A DNA stretch of 64,000 nt, taken from the NCBI GenBank assembly GCA_017428105.1, contig JAFRRM010000019.1, positions 38,489-102,488 of the forward strand. The letters run 5' to 3'. Below, piece by piece: positions 17,055 to 25,603 of this stretch. Under the pieces are notes generated by a model. It was not told the origin of the DNA and did no database searches. It saw only the letters and a program-made list of their open reading frames with translations. Made by a program: the position numbers and the translations under genes. Every line of letters starts with the position of its first letter. Position 1 is the stretch's first letter. Source of the stretch: Lachnospiraceae bacterium (GTDB lineage: Bacteria > Bacillota > Clostridia > Lachnospirales > Lachnospiraceae).

Positions 17055-18039
17055 TTGACCGTTCCTCCTTGTTGGGATAGAAGCATCTGATCTGCTGGAC
17101 GTCGCTGATCTTCTCCAGCTTCGGCTCCTCTTCTAAGCAGCGCTGCGTGGCGTATTTGCAGCGCGGCGCGAATTTGCAGCCCTTGGGCAGCGCCAGCGGG
17201 TGCGGCACGACGCCGGGGATGGGATCCAGGCGGTCGCTCTCCGTCTCCAGACGCGGGATGGACACCATCAGGCCTTCCGTGTACGGATGGCTGTAACTGC
17301 CCTTCTCCTGGAAAATGACGTCCGTAGGCGCGTGCTCCACGACCTGGCCGCAGTACATGACGGCCACGTCGTCCGCCATTTCATTGATGACGCCCAGGTC
17401 ATGGGTGATGAAGATGATGGCGGTGCCGGTGGAGCGCTTCAGGTCGTTCATCAGACGCAGGATCTGCGCCTGGATGGTCACGTCCAGAGCCGTGGTGGGC
17501 TCGTCGGCGATCAGGATCTTCGGTTTGCAGGCCAGGGCCATGGCGATCATGACACGCTGCCGCATACCGCCGGACAGCTGGTGGGGATACTGCTTGATCA
17601 CCACCTCCGGGTTCGGGATCTGAACGTCCTCAAGCATCTTCAGGGCATGCTCGTGAGCTTCCTTCTTGCTCATGTTCTGGTGGATGCGGAAGGGCTCGGA
17701 CAGCTGACGGTCCACGGAGAACACGGGGTTCAGGCTCGTCATGGGTTCCTGGAAGATGACGGAGATATCGTTGCCGCGGATGTGGTACATCTCCTTCAGG
17801 GGCTTCTTGGTCAGGTCTCCGTGGCCTTCCATCAGGATCTCGCCGCTGTCGATATAACCGTTGCCGTCCAGCAGCTGCAGAATGCTCATGGCGGAAACGG
17901 ATTTGCCGGAACCGGACTCGCCCACGATACCGATGGTCTTGCCGGCTTCCAGCGTATAGGACACGTCGTTGACGGCCTTTACGATACCCTTCTTCGTCTT
18001 AAAGAAGGTATGAAGATTTTTGACCTCTAATAACGGCAT
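17020..18039 (-). CDS. oppD: oligopeptide ABC transporter ATPase OppD
   Basis: A 339-residue ATPase of the OppD/DppD type, normal in length. Walker A GESGSGKS (about 38-45), Q-loop VIFQEPMTSLNPVF, signature LSGGMRQRVMIAMAL, Walker B ILIADEPTTALD and switch His in FITHDLGVI are present, then the HPY tail with CKFAPRCKYATQRC. It pairs with OppF to hydrolyse ATP for uptake by OppB/OppC. It starts 13 nt after the oppC stop with an AGGAGG site and its end overlaps oppF, so translation is coupled. Confidence 0.95.
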   Translation of the reverse strand: MPLLEVKNLHTFFKTKKGIVKAVNDVSYTLEAGKTIGIVGESGSGKSVSAMSILQLLDGNGYIDSGEILMEGHGDLTKKPLKEMYHIRGNDISVIFQEPMTSLNPVFSVDRQLSEPFRIHQNMSKKEAHEHALKMLEDVQIPNPEVVIKQYPHQLSGGMRQRVMIAMALACKPKILIADEPTTALDVTIQAQILRLMNDLKRSTGTAIIFITHDLGVINEMADDVAVMYCGQVVEHAPTDVIFQEKGSYSHPYTEGLMVSIPRLETESDRLDPIPGVVPHPLALPKGCKFAPRCKYATQRCLEEEPKLEKISDVQQIRCFYPNKEERSSAKHQEITVNH

Positions 18040-18052
18040 CTCTCATTCCTCC

Positions 18053-19996
18053 TTATTTATCATTGCTGGACTTGGGATCCATCACGTCGCGGAGCGTGTC
18101 GCCGATGGTGTTGATGCACACCGTGGTCAGGATCAGGATCGCCGAGGTGAACAGCCACTGCCACCAGAAGTTGATGGCCGCCGTGGCGTTGGACGCGCGG
18201 GTCAGCATGTTGCCCCAGCTGGGTTTCGGATACACGACGCCGAATCCCAAGAAGGACAGCGAGGTTTCCGTCTGCATGGACGCCGCGAAGGACAGCGTGA
18301 TATTCACAAGGATAACGGAGATGATGTTCGGCAGGATGTGCTTGAAGGCGATGCGGCCTTCCTTCACGCCCATGGCCTTGGCGGCCGTCACGTATTCGCT
18401 TTCGCGGGCCACGAGGATCTGCGCACGGGTGATGCGGCAGAAGCCGGGCCAGCCGAGAACGCCGAGGATCACCATGATCATCAGGAGTCGTTCATCCTGC
18501 GAAAGGTTCTTCTGCGAAAGCAGGGAGGACAGAATCAGCATGAACGGCAGCAGCGGAATGGCTGAGAACACTTCCGCCACACGCATGACCAGCATGTCGA
18601 CCCAGCCGCCGAAATAACCGGACAGCAGACCCAGGGTCACGCCGATCAGGATCTCGATGATGACGGCCACGGCACCGACGGTCATGGTCACGGCACCGCC
18701 GGCGATCACGCGCTTGAAGATGTCGGCGCCCGCGTCGTCCGTACCGAACAGGTAGCCTTTCAGGCCCCAGGTCATGAGCAGTTTGCCGTTTTCATCCGTC
18801 GCGTAGCTCTGGAAAGCGCCGGCGTAGATGTCGTGAGCGGTATCCAGTTCCTTGGGGGCTTCCGCCTGATAATAGTGGTCGCCGCCGAAGGAGAAGACAT
18901 GGCCTTCATTGGTCACGGCGGTGTAATGATACGTGCCGCCCTGAATTTCGGTGTAGTACTCGCCTTCCGGCAGGACAGGGGTGTTGATGACGTCCGTCGG
19001 GAAGTCGCCGGCCAGCGCGATCGTGCCGTCCTCCAGCAGCGCGCAGACGCTGGAGGAGGTGGCGGTGATGGCCTGGATCTTCCGGCCGTCCAGGAACTTG
19101 GTCATCTTCTCGCCTTTGCCGCCGATGGTGTCACGTACGGTGGAATACAGGTTCTTGACGCCGGTCACGATGGAGTTCCGCTTAGTGTCCAGGCCCACGA
19201 CGTAGTTCAGGGTGAAGTCGATGTCCTCAATGTTCTTGCGGTTCAGGAACTTCTCCATGTTGGTGTAGGTCTGCTTGTTGCCCCAGATGTACAGTTTGCC
19301 GTCGTTCATCAGAATGGCGGAAGCCTGATAGCCGGCCACCAGTTTCTTGACGTTGGCAATGTCGATGCCGCCGTTGCGGATCTCTTCCGGAACGGGGACC
19401 AGGTTGGGGTTGTTCAGGACGGCTTCGGTCACAGCGAACTGTCCGAACTGGTTGGAGCCCCAGCCCAGCAGACGCCCGTCTTCCGTCAGGACGACGATGT
19501 GGTCGATGCCGGCCGCCGCGAAGGCGATCTTGGAATCCTGCACTTCCTGCGGGATGTCAGCCACGTTCAGGCTGGTGGCGCCCAGTTTGGTGGAGCCCCA
19601 GACGTAGACTTTGCCGCTCTTGGACAGGCCGACGGAGAAACTGCCGTAGCTGTCGATGGACTTGATCTCGTCCTTCATGGCCGCCGGGACTTTCATGTAG
19701 GACAGGTTCGGAGGCAGGTCCTTCTGCGTGACTTCGGTGTAGGAATCGTAATATTTTTCCATGTACTTGGTCTTCGGCACGATACTGACGATCAGGAACA
19801 TGAAAAGTACGAGACAGACGGAGAAAACGGCGAATCTGCGTTCCAGGAAACGCTGGAAGATCTGCCGGGCCGGGCTGACGATCAGTTCGGAATCGTCGGG
19901 CTGGCCGTTATTTTCCGCGGCTTTTTTTTCTTCGTATTTGGCCCCCAGGAAGGTGCGTCTGAACCAGCGGCCGAATCCGGACTCTTTCTTACTCAT
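18053..19996 (-). CDS. oppC: OppC-type permease with inserted RCC1-like beta-propeller
   Basis: A 647-residue fusion. A cytosolic tail and first membrane helix (about 55-73) lead into an external region of about 350 residues that carries RCC1-like repeats. Each blade has the Gly-x-hydrophobic-x-x-Trp/Phe-Gly strand: KVYVWGSTKLGA (about 129), RLLGWGSNQFGQ (175), KLYIWGN (234), HVFSFGGDHYYQ (366), KLLMTWG (405). The chain then meets the canonical OppC entry motif FGTDDAGADIFKRVIAG (about 417-433) and five more helices, with the EAA loop TAAKAMGVKEGRIAFKHILPN. OppC itself is about 300 residues, so the propeller replaces the first external loop. It may dock OppA or bind substrate; that is inference. 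Confidence 0.93.
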   Translation of the reverse strand: MSKKESGFGRWFRRTFLGAKYEEKKAAENNGQPDDSELIVSPARQIFQRFLERRFAVFSVCLVLFMFLIVSIVPKTKYMEKYYDSYTEVTQKDLPPNLSYMKVPAAMKDEIKSIDSYGSFSVGLSKSGKVYVWGSTKLGATSLNVADIPQEVQDSKIAFAAAGIDHIVVLTEDGRLLGWGSNQFGQFAVTEAVLNNPNLVPVPEEIRNGGIDIANVKKLVAGYQASAILMNDGKLYIWGNKQTYTNMEKFLNRKNIEDIDFTLNYVVGLDTKRNSIVTGVKNLYSTVRDTIGGKGEKMTKFLDGRKIQAITATSSSVCALLEDGTIALAGDFPTDVINTPVLPEGEYYTEIQGGTYHYTAVTNEGHVFSFGGDHYYQAEAPKELDTAHDIYAGAFQSYATDENGKLLMTWGLKGYLFGTDDAGADIFKRVIAGGAVTMTVGAVAVIIEILIGVTLGLLSGYFGGWVDMLVMRVAEVFSAIPLLPFMLILSSLLSQKNLSQDERLLMIMVILGVLGWPGFCRITRAQILVARESEYVTAAKAMGVKEGRIAFKHILPNIISVILVNITLSFAASMQTETSLSFLGFGVVYPKPSWGNMLTRASNATAAINFWWQWLFTSAILILTTVCINTIGDTLRDVMDPKSSNDK

Positions 19997-20011
19997 CTCT
20001 TTCGGCCTCCT

Positions 20012-21055
20012 TTACTTGCTGATACGCACACGAGGGTCGACCAGGCCGTAGCACAGGTCGATGACCAGGTTGCTGAACAGACCCAGGAACGTGTAAATGA
20101 CCTGCAGGAACATGACCAGGTCATAGTCGGAGTTCTTGGTCGCATTCAGGAACAAGAGGCCTAAGCCCTTGAACCCGAAGAAGATTTCCATGATCATGGC
20201 GCCGCCGACGATGCCGAAGAAGCCGCCGACGATGATGGCCACCATGGGGATCAGAGCGTTGCGCCAGGCGTGGGAGTAAACCACGACCTTTTCGGGAAGG
20301 CCCTTGGCCCGCGCGGTACGCACGCAGTCAAGGCTCAGGGCGTCGATCATGGATGCACGGGCGATACGGGTCACGCCGGCCAGGGACGAAAACACCAGGC
20401 AGATGACGGGCAGCGCCACGTGGCTGATGGTATCCCAGACGGCTTTCCAGCCCGTATAGTTGGTCCCCGGCGTCTTCATGCCGCTGACGGGGAACCAGTG
20501 CAGGATCGAGCAGAAGAACACAATGAAGATAATGTAAATAATGAAGCTTGGCGTGGAGAAGCCTATCAGTGAAACCAATTGCGTCCCTCTGTCAAACCGG
20601 CTGCCTTTCTTTGTGGCGCAAACGATGCCCAAAGGAATGGTGATGATCAGGACAAAGAATTCTGATATGGCGCCGACGATCATCGAGTTCCGCATGAAGG
20701 GCCATATCATATCGACAACCGGCAAATTGTAGTCGTATGAAAATCCGAAATTCCCCTGGAAAATACCGCTGCATTTTCCGTTGTAGAAGGGCATGATGCC
20801 CCACCAGCGCAGGTACAGGACCAGAACGTCATCGGTATCCGTACCGTACTGGCGCTGGTACTTTAAGTACAGCTCCTGGAATTTCGCTTCCCGCTCTTCA
20901 GGGGTCATCTGATTCTTTAACTGCTGGACTTCGGCTTTCGCGTCCGTGTAGGCCCGGTTTCCCGGCATCAGCTGGTAAAGACTGAAAAGCAGGAATGTTA
21001 AAAGAAGAAAAACTGCAACCATGTACAGCAATCTTTTTACAATATATCTTCCCAT
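20012..21055 (-). CDS. oppB: oligopeptide ABC transporter permease OppB, extended
   Basis: A 347-residue permease, about 40 longer than typical OppB. The N-terminal helix (IVKRLLYMVAVFLLLTFLLF) and the LMPGN motif are normal. An added charged helical stretch then lies in the first external loop (about 37-85, with NQMTPEEREAKFQELYLKYQ), before the usual GNFGFSYDYNLPVVDMI segment. Five more helices follow with the EAA loop RTARAKGLPEKVVVYSHAWRN. It starts with an AAGGGG site 184 nt after oppA; a hairpin lies in that gap. It pairs with the propeller-bearing OppC; the two enlarged first loops would face each other on the outside. Confidence 0.92.
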   Translation of the reverse strand: MGRYIVKRLLYMVAVFLLLTFLLFSLYQLMPGNRAYTDAKAEVQQLKNQMTPEEREAKFQELYLKYQRQYGTDTDDVLVLYLRWWGIMPFYNGKCSGIFQGNFGFSYDYNLPVVDMIWPFMRNSMIVGAISEFFVLIITIPLGIVCATKKGSRFDRGTQLVSLIGFSTPSFIIYIIFIVFFCSILHWFPVSGMKTPGTNYTGWKAVWDTISHVALPVICLVFSSLAGVTRIARASMIDALSLDCVRTARAKGLPEKVVVYSHAWRNALIPMVAIIVGGFFGIVGGAMIMEIFFGFKGLGLLFLNATKNSDYDLVMFLQVIYTFLGLFSNLVIDLCYGLVDPRVRISK

Positions 21056-21156
21056 TTTTTCCCCTTACTGCATATAAATATGCGGTATGTTGATTCTTTT
21101 AAAAGATTACGTCCTCACATTTTAAAAAAGAAATCAGTGGATCACGTGCTCTTTAC

Positions 21157-21196
21157 GAAAAGGACCCGCACCGGACATCGAGATCCCCGATGCGGG
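21157..21196 (-). terminator. hairpin between oppA and oppB, possible attenuator
   Basis: On the minus strand CCCGCATCGG pairs with CCGGTGCGGG (10 bp with one G-T), 12-nt loop, followed by TCCTTTTCG. The weak T-run suggests a leaky terminator or an RNA-stabilising stem that makes more OppA than membrane subunits. The remainder of the 184-nt gap holds nothing recognisable. Confidence 0.65.
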
Positions 21197-21239
21197 CCCC
21201 AAAGGCTTAGCTTAGCTTAAGTCGGAATCAGTCAGCTGA

Positions 21240-23624
21240 TCAGTCGTTCAGCCAGCAGATATCGGCCCAGTCCTTGATGTAGTACTGGCTGTAGTCGTCA
21301 TACTGGGACGGATCGATGGTCATGTTCCAGCTGTAGTCGTAAGCCGCGCTGGTGTAACCGGTCGCGAAGTTGAACGCGCAGTACATAGGAGTGCCGGCAT
21401 AGAAGCCGTACACGGCCTGCTGATACAGTTCGTCAAGCATCGGGCCGAAGTCGCCCAGCTGGTTGTAGACCACCATGCCGCAAGCCGCGACGTTGGCGTT
21501 CTCACGGAAGCCGGTCTGCAGCAGGTCGGTGAACTCGTTAGGCGTGGTGCCGAACCAGTTGATGACCAGAGGCATGTAGTAGTCGTCGCCGACCTTCTCG
21601 GTCTTGTAAGCGCCGTCCATGGACTTGTAGTTGATGTCGTTCTCGGTGGCCAGATCGCCGGGGATCATCTTATAGCGGACGCCCTCGGTGTACTCGTTGC
21701 CGTCCTTGTCGTATACCCAGCCGTTGGCCTCCAGCACTTCGATGGCGCTGTCGGAGGAGGTGGGATACGCATCCAGCATCATGCCCTGCTCAACGGCAGC
21801 CTGGTACATCCAGGAACCGCTGTAGTAAGGGCCATCCACAACGCCGCCGTAGCCGCCCGTGAAGGCCTTAGCGAAAGCAGCGCGGTCCATGCAGTAGGCA
21901 ATAGCCTGACGGACTTCGTGGAACTGAGCGGGGCCGTAGTCGCAACGGAAGCCAAGCTTGCCGTAGCCGGCGCGGCTGTAGTGAGTGTACACAGCCTTGT
22001 CGGGGTTGGCAGTCGCGTATTCGATGGCTTCGTCAGTGGCGGCGCCGCCGGTCACTTCGGCCAGAACATCGAGCTCGCCGGCCTTGAACTGTTCAAGCTG
22101 GGTGGCATCGACGGTCTTGCGGTAGGTCACCTTCTCGATGGAAGGCTTCACGCCTTCGTAGTTGCCCTTGAATTCAGGGTTGATCACCAGGATAGCAGTG
22201 CTGTCGGTGGTGTCGAAGGAGTCGACCATGTAAGGGCCGGTGTAAGGCCAGGTCTTCCAGTTCTCTTCGGAGGTATCCTGGCAGGCGAACTTGATGCGGG
22301 CGGCATGCTTGTAGGTATCGCCGTCCACCTCATAGAAATCATCGCTCAGATACACGCCGTTGCCGTCATCCTGAATGGTGGCGCCGTCCAGGAACATGTC
22401 AGTGTAATAAGGGCTGAAGCCGGCATAGGTGATATCATAGAAGTAAGGGATGTAGGCGGCCGGGATGGTGATCGAGAAGGTGTGCTCATCGATCAGACGC
22501 AGGCCAGCTAATTCCTTGGTGCCTTCTTCGCTGCCGGGGCCGGTGTACTTCGTGAAGTCAGGGCCGCCGACGACGGTGTTCAGGGACAAAGCACGGCCGG
22601 ACGCCTGAGCGCCGACCTTGGAGGCCAGAGCCAGCTTGAAGGCCAGGTAATCCTTCGCAGTGATGGCTTCGCCGTTGGAGAACTTCAGATCATCGTTGAT
22701 GGTGATGGTGAAGGTCTTGTTGCCGTCGGCATCGATCTCTTCGCTGTGATCCTTCACAACGGTCTCGTTCCAGACATAGCCGCCTTCCTTGGTGGTGGAG
22801 ATGGTCTCCAGACCGGTGATCATGTCGCCTACGTCAGAGTCGGAAGCGCCGGGGCTGGACTTGCCGAAGGTGGGATAACGGAACTGGCCGGACAGCTCGG
22901 TGGACTTGCCCAGGATGATGGTGCCATCCTTGGAGGTCCAGTCGATCAGAGCGCTGGACGGATCCCAGTAAGGGTTGGTGGGGTGATCTTCCACGCCTTC
23001 GATCTTGGCGTTGAAGAAGTTGTAGTACTCGTTGGAGTACAGGGGAACTTCGGGCAGCAGGTAGTTCCAGCGGGTGATGTAGAGTCTCCACCAGGCGGCG
23101 TACACATCGTCCGCGGTCTCGTATTCGGAACCTTCGGGATCAATGTTGTACACCATGGCCATGGTCAGGAAATCCAGACCCAGCTGATGCAGTTCGCCAT
23201 CCACGTTGATGTAGGCAAAGCCGGTCTCGGGATCTTCGATCACGTCAGCGATCTTGATGTCCTGGCCGTACTTCTCATACAGAGAAGTATAATCAGTGCC
23301 ATACTCCAGGCCGGCCAGCTTCAGAACGTCGAATTCGGGGTTTTCCACTTCTTCAGGGAATTCCGGTACGGGTTCTTCCGTAGGAGCTTCGGTAGGAGCT
23401 TCGGTGGGAGCTTCAGTAGGGGCTTCCGTGGGAGCTTCGGTAGGAGCTTCCGTGGGAGCTTCGGTGGGAGCTTCCGTGGTGGCGGGTTCCGGAGCCTTCG
23501 TGGTGGGGGCTTCGGTGGGAGCTGCCGTGGTGGGAGCCGCAGTGGTAGGGTCAGTCTTGCCGCCGCAGGCGGTGAGGCTGATGACCATCGCAACGGCTAA
23601 CAACAGAGCCAGCAACTTTTTCAT
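21240..23624 (-). CDS. oppA: oligopeptide-binding lipoprotein OppA, large
   Basis: A 794-residue extracellular solute-binding protein (family 5), anchored as a lipoprotein. A signal peptide is followed by the lipobox LTACGG with Cys20. Next comes a low-complexity Ala-Pro-Thr-Glu linker (about residues 25-85) that would hold the binding domain off the membrane. The SBP family 5 fold follows, with the KFSNGEAITAKDYLAFKLAL, AYIPYFYDITY and IAYCMDRAAFAKAF segments. It is longer than usual OppA (about 540). Its own consensus promoter lies at 23705-23733, and a hairpin separates it from oppB, consistent with higher expression than the permeases. Substrate peptides cannot be told. Confidence 0.93.
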   Translation of the reverse strand: MKKLLALLLAVAMVISLTACGGKTDPTTAAPTTAAPTEAPTTKAPEPATTEAPTEAPTEAPTEAPTEAPTEAPTEAPTEAPTEEPVPEFPEEVENPEFDVLKLAGLEYGTDYTSLYEKYGQDIKIADVIEDPETGFAYINVDGELHQLGLDFLTMAMVYNIDPEGSEYETADDVYAAWWRLYITRWNYLLPEVPLYSNEYYNFFNAKIEGVEDHPTNPYWDPSSALIDWTSKDGTIILGKSTELSGQFRYPTFGKSSPGASDSDVGDMITGLETISTTKEGGYVWNETVVKDHSEEIDADGNKTFTITINDDLKFSNGEAITAKDYLAFKLALASKVGAQASGRALSLNTVVGGPDFTKYTGPGSEEGTKELAGLRLIDEHTFSITIPAAYIPYFYDITYAGFSPYYTDMFLDGATIQDDGNGVYLSDDFYEVDGDTYKHAARIKFACQDTSEENWKTWPYTGPYMVDSFDTTDSTAILVINPEFKGNYEGVKPSIEKVTYRKTVDATQLEQFKAGELDVLAEVTGGAATDEAIEYATANPDKAVYTHYSRAGYGKLGFRCDYGPAQFHEVRQAIAYCMDRAAFAKAFTGGYGGVVDGPYYSGSWMYQAAVEQGMMLDAYPTSSDSAIEVLEANGWVYDKDGNEYTEGVRYKMIPGDLATENDINYKSMDGAYKTEKVGDDYYMPLVINWFGTTPNEFTDLLQTGFRENANVAACGMVVYNQLGDFGPMLDELYQQAVYGFYAGTPMYCAFNFATGYTSAAYDYSWNMTIDPSQYDDYSQYYIKDWADICWLND
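23373..23550 (-). repeat. APTE-coding low-complexity repeat in oppA
   Basis: About a dozen near-identical 12-nt units of the GGAGCTTCGGTA/GGAGCTTCCGTG type (plus-strand reading) encoding Ala-Pro-Thr-Glu. This is the linker of the lipoprotein. Such short perfect units are prone to slippage, so copy number may vary between strains. Confidence 0.9.
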
Positions 23625-23704
23625 AGTCTTTCCTCCTTAGAAAATTACATCAGTACCGCCCGTTTTCGGGCATAGTCATAGATACCGATGCTACTATACG
23701 TGCA

Positions 23705-23733
23705 ATTATAGGAAAACGCGCTTTTTTTGTCAA
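23705..23733 (-). promoter_or_regulatory. consensus promoter of oppA
   Basis: On the minus strand TTGACA (23733-23728), a 17-nt spacer that begins with an A-run, and TATAAT (23710-23705). The match is perfect, about 80 nt upstream of the oppA ATG. Confidence 0.9.
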
Positions 23734-23769
23734 TACCTTTTGCCTTCCTTCGGGAGAAAAAAAGGAATA

Positions 23770-23798
23770 TTGACAGGGCGGCGATCCTTAACTATTAT
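23770..23798 (+). promoter_or_regulatory. promoter of the 151-residue membrane protein gene
   Basis: TTGACA (23770-23775), 17 nt, TATTAT (23793-23798); an overlapping TATAAT at 23796 has a 20-nt spacing. It is divergent from the oppA promoter about 40 bp away. Confidence 0.75.
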
Positions 23799-23827
23799 AA
23801 TGTAAAAAAGCCCCCCGAGGTACCTTT

Positions 23828-24283
23828 ATGAAGAAAGTGCGCCTGTTCGATTTCTCCGTCCCGGCCCTGCTGGCCGCCCTGATCGTCTTCCCGGTGATGG
23901 TCTATGCCTTTTACGTGATGATCCGGTATCAGCACGTGAAGATCTTCTACGTCCTGCTGCCGCTGCTCCTGCTCGGCATCGGCTGGATCATCTTCGACAT
24001 GGTCTTCCGGGCCGCCGTGATCGACGCGGACGGCGCCCGCTACCGGAAGCTCTTCATCCCGCGCGACCGCCTGGAGGTCGTGTCCGAATACGACATCCGC
24101 TTCCGCGAGCCCGTCTATTATCTGCGCGACCGCAATGAGGATTACCGGGAAGGGACGCCCAAGGAACTGGCCGCCAAACAGATACGGGTGCAGGCCACCA
24201 TGGCCAACACCCGCAAACTGACCGAATACATGCATATGCCGCTCTCGCCCGTCAAGAAGCCGAAAGCGCGCTGGAAGAGATGA
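23828..24283 (+). CDS. two-helix membrane protein of unknown function
   Basis: A 151-residue protein with two hydrophobic segments at about 11-31 and 38-60 (VKIFYVLLPLLLLGIGWIIF). A roughly 90-residue basic cytosolic part follows and ends KKPKARWKR. The soluble part contains a charged strand-turn pattern (YLRDRNEDYREGTPKELAAK) but no motif that I recognise. It is a single-gene unit: its own promoter upstream and a hairpin terminator directly after. The CCGAGG site is modest. It is divergent from oppA; no functional link is evident. Confidence 0.75.
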   Translation: MKKVRLFDFSVPALLAALIVFPVMVYAFYVMIRYQHVKIFYVLLPLLLLGIGWIIFDMVFRAAVIDADGARYRKLFIPRDRLEVVSEYDIRFREPVYYLRDRNEDYREGTPKELAAKQIRVQATMANTRKLTEYMHMPLSPVKKPKARWKR

Positions 24284-24294
24284 ACGACAAACAG

Positions 24295-24322
24295 AGCGGT
24301 GCCGTCCGGTGCCGCTTTTTTC
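24295..24322 (+). terminator. rho-independent terminator
   Basis: AGCGG/CCGCT stem with an internal 2x2 loop and a CC/GG tip, followed directly by TTTTTT. It ends the gene at 23828 and abuts the convergent flavoprotein gene. Confidence 0.6.
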
Positions 24323-25001
24323 AGCCCCCGTTCACGATGCGGAGATACGTCTCCTTCGGGATCATGGGCCGTTCCAGTTCCGCCACCGTCCCGGCGGAAA
24401 GCGTCCCCGAAGCGGCGTACTCCTCTCCCGCTCTTTCAAACCGCGCCAGAAGCGGGTCCGCGGCGGGGGCGGCCTCCGGCACGTTCAGCAGGGGCGCCTC
24501 CGGCACGCACACCATGTCCGGCGCGCGGAAGCAGTTCCGGCACTGGATGCGCAGCGCTTCGAAATTGCCGTTCCAGTCCGGGAAGCCGCAGCCGCAGATG
24601 ACCAGGGTGCGGATCTTCGAGAAATCCGCCAGCGCCTCATGGCGAACGGTGCCGTCGCTTTCTTCTGTCATCTTCATTTTGATCAGCGGGATGGTGCGGT
24701 CCAGCACCGCCTTGAGATGCGAAGGCATCCCGTAGCAGTACAGCGGGAAGCTCCAGATGATCAGGTCGGCGCTCCGGTACCGCTTCAGGATCGCATTCTG
24801 GTCGTCTTCGATCACGCAGCGGCCGTCGCCCCGCGCCCAGCAGCCGAAGCAGCCGCGGCAGGGTGCGATCTCCTGATCGATCACGTGGACGATCTCGGTC
24901 TCGTGTGCCCCGCTCCGGTCCAGCCCTTTCAGAAATGCTTCCGTCAGACGGAACGTATCGCTCTTCTTTTTCGGACTCCCGTTCAGCACCAGGATCTTCA
25001 T
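24321..25001 (-). CDS. flavodoxin-fold NAD(P)H-dependent oxidoreductase with Cys motif
   Basis: A 226-residue protein of the NADPH-dependent FMN reductase/iron-sulfur flavoprotein-like group. The FMN phosphate loop is LVLNGSPKKKSDT (about 4-16), and WSFPLYCYGMPSHLKAVLDR (about 85-105) is the second flavin loop. A cysteine motif APCRGCFGCWARGDGRC lies between them. Related proteins reduce quinones, flavins or Fe-S clusters. The ATG overlaps the stop of the HTH-SOR regulator gene (ATGA), so it may supply electrons to, or be controlled by, that protein; this is inference from coupling. Confidence 0.88.
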   Translation of the reverse strand: MKILVLNGSPKKKSDTFRLTEAFLKGLDRSGAHETEIVHVIDQEIAPCRGCFGCWARGDGRCVIEDDQNAILKRYRSADLIIWSFPLYCYGMPSHLKAVLDRTIPLIKMKMTEESDGTVRHEALADFSKIRTLVICGCGFPDWNGNFEALRIQCRNCFRAPDMVCVPEAPLLNVPEAAPAADPLLARFERAGEEYAASGTLSAGTVAELERPMIPKETYLRIVNGG

Positions 25002-25603
25002 GCTTTTCCTCCCGTCTTCCTCACGTCCAGCCGGAACAGCCCGTGGCGGCTGCAGCAGGCGTACAGCGCGCGCACCCGGCTCCGTCTGAAATAAGCTTCC
25101 GCACCGCCCTCCGGGTACAGTTTTACGAACTGCATACCCTGGTCCGATACGGCGGCCAGAAACGTGATGTAATGCTCTTTCGTCATCGGGTGGGCGACAC
25201 GGACGTAGTATTCGTCTTCCGCGGTCTCCGCCTGTATGGCGTGTTCGGCGTCCGCCTCCTCCGCTTCCAGCGGGGGCAGCGCGATGCCGCAGCAGCTGAC
25301 CGCGGCTTCGCCGATCGTCCGGATCACGTTGCCGCAGACCGGACAGAGGTAGAAGCGGCTCTTCAGCATATTGGCGCTGCGGTTGCGGTTCCGCACCGTT
25401 TCACCGGAAAACAGTTCCGCCACGGAGATGCCCAGCGCTGCGGCCAGCGGCTCCAGCAGGCTCACGTCCGGCAGGCCCCGGCCCGTCTCCCACTTGCTGA
25501 CCGCTTTTCCGCTGACACAGATCTTCTGCGCCAGTTCTTCCTGCGTCATGTTCCTTTCTTCGCGGAGCCGCCGGATCACGGCCCCGGTCACGTAACTGTC
25601 CAT
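24998..25603 (-). CDS. HTH regulator fused to desulforedoxin and superoxide-reductase domains
   Basis: A 201-residue three-part protein. Residues 1-65 are an XRE-type helix-turn-helix (MTQEELAQKICVSGKAVSKW). Residues 85-108 form a desulforedoxin-like FeCys4 site, CPVC and then CC 13 residues on (C87, C90, C104, C105). Residues 118-192 match the superoxide reductase iron site: H121, HPMTKEHYI (H138, H144) and CSRHGLF (C184, H187). The catalytic Lys normally just before the first His is Glu120 here. The HTH-Dx-SOR architecture is known from Clostridia. It is probably a superoxide- or redox-responsive regulator. Start: ATG with AAGGAGG; the frame is open upstream without a better site. Confidence 0.88.
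   Translation of the reverse strand: MDSYVTGAVIRRLREERNMTQEELAQKICVSGKAVSKWETGRGLPDVSLLEPLAAALGISVAELFSGETVRNRNRSANMLKSRFYLCPVCGNVIRTIGEAAVSCCGIALPPLEAEEADAEHAIQAETAEDEYYVRVAHPMTKEHYITFLAAVSDQGMQFVKLYPEGGAEAYFRRSRVRALYACCSRHGLFRLDVRKTGGKA

Noticed and set aside
23296..23640. A plus-strand frame coding for repeated SVGA units opposite the oppA linker
   Set aside because: It is the complement of the APTE repeat and has no start signal; the minus-strand lipoprotein with lipobox is clear.
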